Below, one piece after another: positions 34,825 to 41,958 of a stretch of DNA of 44,854 nucleotides. Origin of the DNA: an uncultured Bacteroidia bacterium (GTDB lineage Bacteria; Bacteroidota; Bacteroidia; Bacteroidales; Prolixibacteraceae); NCBI GenBank assembly GCA_903850335.1, contig CAINLJ010000237.1, positions 1-44,854 on the forward strand. Direction: 5' to 3'. The notes beneath the pieces are model-generated. The model did no database searches and was not told where the DNA came from. It was given only the letters and a program-made list of their open reading frames with translations. The stretch's first letter is position 1. The number at the start of each line of letters is the position of its first letter. The position numbers were made by a program, and so were the translations under genes.

Positions 34825-36198
34825 ATGGAATTAGAAACACCCCGGACCTTTCGTGACCGTCCTATTAACATCACTGATACGGGTCACAGGAAGTGGATCT
34901 ATGCCAGACAGCCGAAAGGAATTTGGTACACACGCAGAACCATTGTGGCCTGGATTGCCATTTCCTTTCTTGTGCTTGCTCCATTTGTAAAAATAAACGG
35001 AAACCCATTGATGCTTTTTGATGTCGCAAATAGAAAGTTTTCTATTTTCGGGCAGATGATATGGGCGCAGGACTCTTATCTCATGGCATTAATAATGGGC
35101 GTAACCGTCGTGTTTATTGTCCTGTTCACAGTTATTTATGGAAGACTATGGTGCGGATGGGCCTGTCCGCAAACCCTCTTTCTTGAAATGGTTTACCGAA
35201 GGATCGAATACCTGTTCGAAGGAAATTACCGTGGAAGCAAAAAGAACCACAAGGTGACTTCTCAGAATTTTCTCCGGAAAATGGCCAAACATGCAGTGTT
35301 TATTCTGATTTCCATTCTGATAACAAATATTTTTCTGAATTGGATAATAGGTCCTGAGCGTCTTTGGGCCATTATTTCAGAGCCAATTCAAATGCATTTA
35401 TTCGGCTTCTTCGTAATGCTTGGGATCTCAATTTTCTATTACTGGATATATGCATTCTTCAGGGAGCAGGTTTGTACAATGATTTGTCCTTATGGAAGAC
35501 TCCAGGGAGTTCTGCTGGATTCAAAGTCTGTTGCAGTTATTTATGACTACAAAAGAGGTGAACCCAGAGGCCCAAAAAGTACAGGTGACTGTATTGACTG
35601 TCATCAGTGTATTTCAGTCTGCCCAACCGGAATCGACATTAAAAACGGAAGTCAGCTCGAATGTATAAACTGTACAGCCTGCATCGACGAATGTAATATC
35701 GTGATGGAAAAGATTAACCGGCCAAAAAATCTGATCCGTTTCGATTCCGTCTATGGCCTTGAAACCGGCAAACGTTCTGTCCTGAATGCCCGCACTTATG
35801 CATATTCGGGAGTTCTGGCAATATTGATAGTTTTCCTTGGTATCGCAATTTTTGAGAGAAAGCCTATCGACACAACAATTCTTCGTGTTTCGGGTTCCAT
35901 CTATCAGAGAGTCGATTCTGTAAACTATTCAAATCTTTATCTTCTTAAAATCATCAATAAAACGCAAACGGATAAGAGAATTAATCTAAAGTTAATCACT
36001 CCGGGGTCAGGAACTATCCAGCTCACAACGGGTCAGACTCTTCTTAAAACACAGGGAATTCTCGAAAGTGTTGTCATTGTAAATCTGAATAAGAAAGATC
36101 TTACCGGGAAAAGCACGCCAATTGAGGTTGGCATTTACGAAGGGAATACTTTGCTCCAGCAATATCATACAAATTTTCTGGGACCCGACAGAAAATGA
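34825..36198 (+). CDS. ccoG: Cytochrome c oxidase accessory protein CcoG (FixG)
   Basis: A 457-residue membrane iron-sulfur protein required for cbb3 maturation, with a role in copper(II) reduction proposed for homologues. It has helices at about 30-50, 83-105, 152-172, 190-210 and 330-345. WCGWACPQTLFLEMVYRRIE is a conserved FixG motif. Two ferredoxin-like clusters follow: CIDCHQCISVCPTGID and CINCTACIDEC. A C-terminal Ig-like periplasmic domain completes the usual length. It follows ccoP by 40 bp. Confidence 0.96.
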   Translation: MELETPRTFRDRPINITDTGHRKWIYARQPKGIWYTRRTIVAWIAISFLVLAPFVKINGNPLMLFDVANRKFSIFGQMIWAQDSYLMALIMGVTVVFIVLFTVIYGRLWCGWACPQTLFLEMVYRRIEYLFEGNYRGSKKNHKVTSQNFLRKMAKHAVFILISILITNIFLNWIIGPERLWAIISEPIQMHLFGFFVMLGISIFYYWIYAFFREQVCTMICPYGRLQGVLLDSKSVAVIYDYKRGEPRGPKSTGDCIDCHQCISVCPTGIDIKNGSQLECINCTACIDECNIVMEKINRPKNLIRFDSVYGLETGKRSVLNARTYAYSGVLAILIVFLGIAIFERKPIDTTILRVSGSIYQRVDSVNYSNLYLLKIINKTQTDKRINLKLITPGSGTIQLTTGQTLLKTQGILESVVIVNLNKKDLTGKSTPIEVGIYEGNTLLQQYHTNFLGPDRK

Positions 36199-36326
36199 TA
36201 AACTGATTTGGACAAAGTGGAGGTGCAGACAATTAAAGTTTTTTGCCTGCTTGTCTATGGAATTTTGGAGTACTGAGAACCAAAAAATATCCCTTTCTTT
36301 GCTACAGTCATAAATAGAAATTACCA

Positions 36327-36770
36327 ATGAAATTAAACTGGGGATATAGCATCATTCTTTTTTTTATAGTCTTTATTTCACTCATGATTGGTTTTGTTGT
36401 TTTTTCGCTACGACAGAACAACGACCTCGTTACAGAAGACTACTATGAGAAAGGAGCCGATTTTACTCATCAGATGGATATTAACCACCGCTCACTTGGT
36501 TTCCGGGATAGCATAAATCTGGCCGGTAAAAATGGTCTTATCCATGTACATTTTGCAAAGTCCATCTGTCAGATGGCTGATTCTATGCATATTTACTTTT
36601 ACAGACCTTCGGACAGGAAACTTGATTTCAGGATGAACACCTTGCTTCGGACGGATTCCTTAATAATTGATGAGAAGAACCTTGCGAATGGCAGGTATAC
36701 TGTAACGTTCGAATGGCTGGCAGGTAAGGATAGGTATGAAATCGAAAAAGATTATTTTAATGTTCAATAA
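36327..36770 (+). CDS. ccoH: FixH/CcoH-like cbb3 assembly protein
   Basis: A 147-residue protein with one N-terminal helix (about 8-28) followed by DLVTEDYYEKGADF, which is the diagnostic FixH motif, and a beta-rich periplasmic domain. CcoH associates with the oxidase during assembly. The 128-bp gap after ccoG contains no gene or strong hairpin that I can see. Confidence 0.92.
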   Translation: MKLNWGYSIILFFIVFISLMIGFVVFSLRQNNDLVTEDYYEKGADFTHQMDINHRSLGFRDSINLAGKNGLIHVHFAKSICQMADSMHIYFYRPSDRKLDFRMNTLLRTDSLIIDEKNLANGRYTVTFEWLAGKDRYEIEKDYFNVQ

Positions 36771-36790
36771 TTAAAATAGATTTCCGGGAG

Positions 36791-37573
36791 ATGGGTATTC
36801 TAATAACTGCATGGGTTTTAGGCTTGATGGGAAGTTTTCATTGTGTTGGTATGTGTGGTCCGATAGCACTAAGCCTACCCTTGAGAGGAAAGAATTTTGG
36901 ACAGAAAATCACAGGCGGACTGCTTTATAATCTTGGAAGGACCACGACCTATGGGGTAATGGGGGCTTTTTTCGGATTGATAGGTCAGAGTTTTCATATG
37001 CTGGGTTTTCAACAGTGGACCTCGGTTATTATGGGAAGTTTAATGATTGCGTCTGTACTATTTCCTTTAGTTTTTAAAAATCATTTTCGGGTTAATCTTG
37101 AATTTTTAACGAAGCCACTTAGACGGGCTATGCAGCAATTATTTAAGGTTCGGTCTTATAAAGGCCTGTTTCTTATTGGATTAGGAAATGGTTTGTTACC
37201 ATGTGGTTTAGTGTACCTTGCAATTGCAGGATCCATTGGTACCGGAAACATTACGCTTGGAATGGCTTTTATGATCCTTTTTGGGTTGGGAACACTACCT
37301 ATGATGCTACTGATTAGCTGGATTGGTAATGTGTTTACTGGTGCAATCCGTAGTAAAATGAATAAGCTGATCCCCTATCTCGTTGTTGTTATTGGTATAA
37401 TTTTTATTTTACGCGGTCTGACTTTAGGAATACCTTATCTAAGTCCTCCCAAAGAAAAACTTACACCTGCATCACATATGAGTCCGTCCACGCCGGCAAA
37501 TGCAGCAGAAGCGGTTAAACATCCATGCTGCAAGCCAAATGCAACAGAGCAAAAAGTTCAAAATGTAAAGTGA
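36791..37573 (+). CDS. DsbD_2 / sulfite-exporter-TauE-like membrane protein of the cbb3 cluster
   Basis: A 260-residue polytopic inner-membrane protein with about six helices. LMGSFHCVGMCGPIALSLPL (residues 12-31) is the signature of the DsbD_2/UreH-like domain, with a Cys-x-x-x-Cys pair. LGNGLLPCGLVYLAI in the fourth helix supplies a further Cys-Gly. Members next to ccoH/ccoI are believed to help copper handling or thiol transfer during oxidase assembly. The tail ends in HPCCKPN, a possible extra metal-binding site that is not part of the domain. It precedes ccoI by 19 bp. Confidence 0.88.
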   Translation: MGILITAWVLGLMGSFHCVGMCGPIALSLPLRGKNFGQKITGGLLYNLGRTTTYGVMGAFFGLIGQSFHMLGFQQWTSVIMGSLMIASVLFPLVFKNHFRVNLEFLTKPLRRAMQQLFKVRSYKGLFLIGLGNGLLPCGLVYLAIAGSIGTGNITLGMAFMILFGLGTLPMMLLISWIGNVFTGAIRSKMNKLIPYLVVVIGIIFILRGLTLGIPYLSPPKEKLTPASHMSPSTPANAAEAVKHPCCKPNATEQKVQNVK

Positions 37574-37592
37574 AAAATTCAAATTTCTTTTG

Positions 37593-39983
37593 ATGAGTGA
37601 TGACACGTGTATCCATTGCGGGGCTGATTGTGGTAAAGATCCCCATATATTTGGCATGGAAAAATTCTGTTGTACCGGTTGTAAACAGGTGTATCAGCTT
37701 CTCAATGAAAATCAGCTTCACCAGTATTATACCTTTGATAAGACACCAGGAGTCCGGATTTCAGAACCGGATCATCATGGCAAGTATGCCTTTCTGGATA
37801 AGGAGGAGGTAAAACAGAAACTATACGAATTTCTGGAAGGAAATTCAGCGGGACTGACCTTTTATATCCCATCAATCCATTGTGTGTCATGCATTTGGCT
37901 TCTGGAACATCTGTCGCGTTTAAATAGCGGGATTAAACAATCTTCGGTGAATTTTGTGAGGAAAGAGGTCACTGTCAGTTTCAACACAAACGAAGTATCA
38001 CTCCGGGAAGTTGTTGAACTACTGGCCTCAATTCATTATATCCCGGATATCTCGCTGAAAACCCTTGAGAAAAAAGTCATCCATTCAGTCGATCGTACCT
38101 TGTTTTATAAAATTGGTGTGGCCGGCTTTATTTTTGGTAATGTGATGATGTATAGCTTACCGGAATATTTCAATGGAAAGCCTCTTGGTGAATTTCTTGG
38201 TACTTTTCTTCATTATATAAGTTTTATACTGGCTCTTCCCCTCGTGTTGTATAGTGGAAGTGATTATATCATTTCAGCCGCCAAAAATCTTCGAAAAGGA
38301 ATTATAAACATCGACCTTCCCATTGCTATGGGTATACTTGCCCTGTTTTTTATGACAGGATATGAAGTATTTTCATCCCGTGGCCCGGGATACTCGGATA
38401 CTCTGGCCGGATTCCTGTTCTTCCTGCTTATTGGCAAATGGTATCAAAGTAAAACATATCAGTCTCTTTCGTTTGACAGAGACTATAAGTCATATTTTCC
38501 GGTTGCCGTAACGAAAATGACTGATGGAAAACAAGTCAGCACATTACTTGAAGAGATAGTAGCCGGCGATATCTTGCTTTTACGAAGCAAGGAGCTGATT
38601 CCTACTGATGGAACTCTTATTGAGGGATCTGCATTCATTGATTATAGTTTTGTAACCGGAGAATCCGTGCCGGTAAAAAAAGTCCCTGGCGATGTGATCT
38701 ATGCGGGTGGAATTCAAACCAGCGGAGCCATTACAATCAAGGTTGAAAGGGAGGTAAAACAAAGCCATCTAACGCAGTTGTGGAATCAAAATGAGTCCGT
38801 GAAGAGTGATCACCAATCACTGACAAGTATGATCGATAGAATAAGCGTCTTCTTTACAATCACTATAATTTTCGTTGCACTTTCAGGATTTGCCGGGTGG
38901 ATGTTCATTGGTAATTTCCGGACGGCCTTGCTTGTGTTTACATCTGTTCTAATTGTGGCATGCCCCTGCGCACTGGCTATGTCATTGCCTTTCACTCTGG
39001 GCACCGCTATGCGCATCCTTGGAAGCAATGGTATGTATCTGAAAAATATTCGGGTTATAGAAAAACTAACCCGCATTGATACAATGGTTTTTGACAAAAC
39101 AGGTACACTGACAAAACCTGATGAAAATGAAATTCAGTTTATTGGCACCCCTCTGACAGAATCCGAAACAAGAGCTGTAAAATCTTTGGTTCAACAATCT
39201 ACTCATCCCTTAAGTCAGGTACTTGACAGATATCTGAATGAAGTAAAGCCGTTTATAACCAATGGTTTTGTCGAAATGTCCGGAAAGGGAATTTACGCAA
39301 AGGCAGATTCTAAACCGGTTAAAATAGGTTCCCGTAATTTTGTATGCGAAGAGAAGGAAGAAGATTTAAACCAACTTTCCAGTTGTGTCTATCTCTCAAT
39401 TGATGAAATTTTTAAAGGCTACTTTGTCGTTAGTAACAAGTACAGGCCCGGTTTTGGAGAAGTCATTCCGAAATTAGCAAAAAGCTACGACATGTTTCTT
39501 CTTTCAGGTGACAATGAAGCAGAGAAGGAACATCTTGAACAGTATTTTGAGGCAGATAAGATATTCTTTAATCAACGTCCTGAACAGAAAAAGGATTTCG
39601 TTGCAAGTTTACGCAAACAAGGAAAGACCGTGATGATGACTGGTGACGGGCTCAATGATTCGGGTGCTTTTATGCAAAGCGATGTGGCACTTTCGATAGC
39701 AGATGATATTTACCATTTCTCCCCTGCCGGTGATGCGATCATAGAAGCCTCCAGGTTTCAGAATTTAACCTCATACATCAGCTTTGCCCAAAAATCCATT
39801 CTGATTGTAAAACTAAGTTTCGGAATCTCATTCCTTTACAATATCATAGGCTTAGCCATTGCCCTGACCGGTAATCTCTCACCAGTCGTCGCAGCCATTC
39901 TTATGCCGGCAAGTTCTGTTACTGTCGTAGCATTCTCAACTTTTGCAACCAGATTGCTTGCCAGACAGGTAATCCATAAATAA
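37593..39983 (+). CDS. ccoI: Copper-translocating P1B-type ATPase CcoI (FixI)
   Basis: A 796-residue heavy-metal ATPase supplying copper for cbb3 assembly. The N-terminus has CIHCGADCG and FCCTGC (residues 6-30), the extra metal-binding domain typical of Bacteroidota CcoI, then an HMA-like domain with HCVSC (96-100). Core motifs are TGESVP in the actuator domain, CPC (457-459) in the transport helix, DKTGTLT with phosphorylated Asp501, and GDGLNDSGA near 684. ATG 37593 is preferred to the TTG immediately upstream at 37590. ccoI is last in this operon, whereas it often heads or precedes the cluster in relatives. Confidence 0.95.
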   Translation: MSDDTCIHCGADCGKDPHIFGMEKFCCTGCKQVYQLLNENQLHQYYTFDKTPGVRISEPDHHGKYAFLDKEEVKQKLYEFLEGNSAGLTFYIPSIHCVSCIWLLEHLSRLNSGIKQSSVNFVRKEVTVSFNTNEVSLREVVELLASIHYIPDISLKTLEKKVIHSVDRTLFYKIGVAGFIFGNVMMYSLPEYFNGKPLGEFLGTFLHYISFILALPLVLYSGSDYIISAAKNLRKGIINIDLPIAMGILALFFMTGYEVFSSRGPGYSDTLAGFLFFLLIGKWYQSKTYQSLSFDRDYKSYFPVAVTKMTDGKQVSTLLEEIVAGDILLLRSKELIPTDGTLIEGSAFIDYSFVTGESVPVKKVPGDVIYAGGIQTSGAITIKVEREVKQSHLTQLWNQNESVKSDHQSLTSMIDRISVFFTITIIFVALSGFAGWMFIGNFRTALLVFTSVLIVACPCALAMSLPFTLGTAMRILGSNGMYLKNIRVIEKLTRIDTMVFDKTGTLTKPDENEIQFIGTPLTESETRAVKSLVQQSTHPLSQVLDRYLNEVKPFITNGFVEMSGKGIYAKADSKPVKIGSRNFVCEEKEEDLNQLSSCVYLSIDEIFKGYFVVSNKYRPGFGEVIPKLAKSYDMFLLSGDNEAEKEHLEQYFEADKIFFNQRPEQKKDFVASLRKQGKTVMMTGDGLNDSGAFMQSDVALSIADDIYHFSPAGDAIIEASRFQNLTSYISFAQKSILIVKLSFGISFLYNIIGLAIALTGNLSPVVAAILMPASSVTVVAFSTFATRLLARQVIHK

Positions 39984-39987
39984 TAGT

Positions 39988-39995
39988 TATATTTG
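39988..39995 (+). promoter_or_regulatory. Candidate -7 element for the ECF sigma gene
   Basis: TATATTTG fits TAnnTTTG, begins 5 bp after the ccoI stop and ends 30 bp before the GTG start of the sigma gene. No -33 TTTG at the usual distance was found. It suggests the sigma gene has its own promoter rather than depending on the oxidase operon. Confidence 0.4.
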
Positions 39996-40025
39996 CGTTC
40001 AACTAACTTCTAAAAAGCCTTTAAG

Positions 40026-40604
40026 GTGCTTCCAACAGAAAACGAACTGGTTGAAAAACTTACAAGAGGCGATGTAAATGCATTTGATCTGGTATATAAA
40101 AAATATGCCGCCAGGCTTTATGTCTTTTCGTTGAAGTATTTAAAATCAAAGGAGGAAGCAGAGGAGCTTGTACAATCGGTGTTTCTAAAAATCTGGGAAA
40201 ATCACCGTAAACTGAAAAAAGATACCTCATTTAAGTCCTATTTGTTCACTATAGCCTATAATGAGATCTGTAATGTATTCCGCGAGAGATCGTATCTGCA
40301 TAAATTCCTCACTTCATCCAGGGAAGTTAAGAATGAAGCTTCATCTGAAGCAGAAGAGCAAATAGATGCACTATTTATTAATGAACAGGTTGAACGGATA
40401 ATCTCTAAACTGCCTGAAAAGCAACGTTTAATCTTCCGGAAAAGCCGGCAGGAAGGGAAACCGATAAAAGACATTGCAGCAGAACTTGCGCTTTCTCCCG
40501 GAACAGTAGATAATTACCTCTCCGAATCACTCAAATTCATACGTTATCATTTGAAAGACAGGAATATTGCTGAAATCCTTTTTATTGTCCTGTTTATTAT
40601 CTAG
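40026..40604 (+). CDS. ECF-type RNA polymerase sigma factor (Bacteroidota FecI-like)
   Basis: A 192-residue sigma factor. Region 2 spans about 10-80 (FDLVYKKYAARLYVFSLKYL, EEAEELVQSVFLKIWENH, YLFTIAYNEICNVFR). Region 4 spans about 120-175 (SKLPEKQRLIFRKSRQEG, IKDIAAELALSPGTVDNYLSESLKFI). A hydrophobic tail ILFIVLFII is seen in many Bacteroidota members. GTG at 40026 is used; no ATG keeps region 2 intact. Together with the FecR-type protein and STN-bearing SusC downstream it forms a trans-envelope signalling set, expected to switch on the transporter when substrate binds. Confidence 0.94.
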   Translation: MLPTENELVEKLTRGDVNAFDLVYKKYAARLYVFSLKYLKSKEEAEELVQSVFLKIWENHRKLKKDTSFKSYLFTIAYNEICNVFRERSYLHKFLTSSREVKNEASSEAEEQIDALFINEQVERIISKLPEKQRLIFRKSRQEGKPIKDIAAELALSPGTVDNYLSESLKFIRYHLKDRNIAEILFIVLFII

Positions 40605-40769
40605 TTCTCGAATTGGCGAATTGAGATCTAAACATAAAGACTTTTGATACTGCCTCGCTACTATTTCTAAAAAAACTTTGATAATTCATGTGAGATTCGC
40701 ACGTCTTGTGTGTATTAGTTATTGAAAGCGCAAGTAATCATAGATAACGCTTCAAAGTAATCTTACCTT

Positions 40770-41822
40770 ATGTTACAACAAAACGAAATTGACAGGATCG
40801 AAAGATACCTTAACGGCTTAGCCGATATAACCGATATTAATTGGGTTGAAGAGCGGTTTGCATTGGGAGCGCAGGATTATGGCTTGCGTAATCATCTTGA
40901 GCAGGACTGGGAAACTATCAATGATGAATCGAAAATTTCGGAAACCGATCTTACTTTTCTGCTCGAACGGGTTCATCATATGATTCGTGAGAAGGAGGAT
41001 CAAAGAAAGAAAACATTTGGAAACCGCATTTTGACATTCTATTCAAAAGCTGCGGCAATATTACTACTCCCACTAATTCTGGCAAGCGGATTATTTATTG
41101 GATTTTGGAGTAAAATTTCAGACAAGGATCAATATGTGAGTTCTGTCATTCATGCACCAATGGGTTCACGGGTATCTTTTAATCTCCCTGACGGGACAAA
41201 AGGCTGGCTCAACAGCGGTTCGAGCCTATCGTATACGTTACCGTTTACGGATAAGCGAAATGTCGCTTTGGAAGGTGAGGCTTGGTTTGATGTTGCCCAC
41301 GATGAGCGAAAACCCTTTGAAATTAAAACTGTAAGTGCAATGATTCAGGTACTTGGTACAAGTTTTTGTCTTAATGCCTATCGGGACGAGCACTATGTTG
41401 AGGTAGTGCTTCAAAATGGAAAAGTAATGTTTTCGGATAGCACAAACACGAAAAATATCACGCTTTTACCCTCAGAACGGTTGGTTTACCGTAATGGTGA
41501 GGTTACTGTAAGTTCTGCAGATCCATCAAAATACAAGGCATGGACAGATGGGAAGCTTGTATTCCGGGGAGATGCGATGACCGAAGTAGCCCGAAGAATT
41601 GAACGCTGGTATAATATTAAAGTTGAATTAGCCGACAAAGAACTGGAACGATTTTCTTTTCGCGGAACATTTGAAGACGATTCTCTCGTCGAGGTGCTGG
41701 ATCTCCTGAGTATGACCTCACCGATAGGTTACAAAATAATACCCCGGGAGATGAATGCAAGTGGAACCTTTCAAAAAGTAAGGGTAATACTTTTCAAAAA
41801 AACGAAACACAAACAATCATAA
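40770..41822 (+). CDS. FecR-type anti-sigma factor
   Basis: A 350-residue inner-membrane anti-sigma factor. A cytoplasmic sigma-binding region covers about 1-85 and a single helix lies at about 92-111 (AAAILLLPLILASGLFIGFW). The periplasmic FecR domain has VSFNLPDGTKGWLNSGSSLSY and GEAWFDVAHDERKPFEIKT (about 132-193). A C-terminal DUF4974-like domain has DAMTEVARRIERWYNIKVEL (about 270-289). The 165-bp gap after the sigma gene shows only a weak hairpin near 40607-40627 and no confident promoter. Confidence 0.94.
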   Translation: MLQQNEIDRIERYLNGLADITDINWVEERFALGAQDYGLRNHLEQDWETINDESKISETDLTFLLERVHHMIREKEDQRKKTFGNRILTFYSKAAAILLLPLILASGLFIGFWSKISDKDQYVSSVIHAPMGSRVSFNLPDGTKGWLNSGSSLSYTLPFTDKRNVALEGEAWFDVAHDERKPFEIKTVSAMIQVLGTSFCLNAYRDEHYVEVVLQNGKVMFSDSTNTKNITLLPSERLVYRNGEVTVSSADPSKYKAWTDGKLVFRGDAMTEVARRIERWYNIKVELADKELERFSFRGTFEDDSLVEVLDLLSMTSPIGYKIIPREMNASGTFQKVRVILFKKTKHKQS

Positions 41823-41958
41823 TAAATAACTGATAAGATCATGAACCGAATAAACAGCTCTTAGCCTGAAGAAATGACAAAAAAAGGAAATCGCGCCAAC
41901 GATCTCCTTCAAAATCATCCCTTTCAGAATTATTTTATTAATCAAACATTACAAATAT

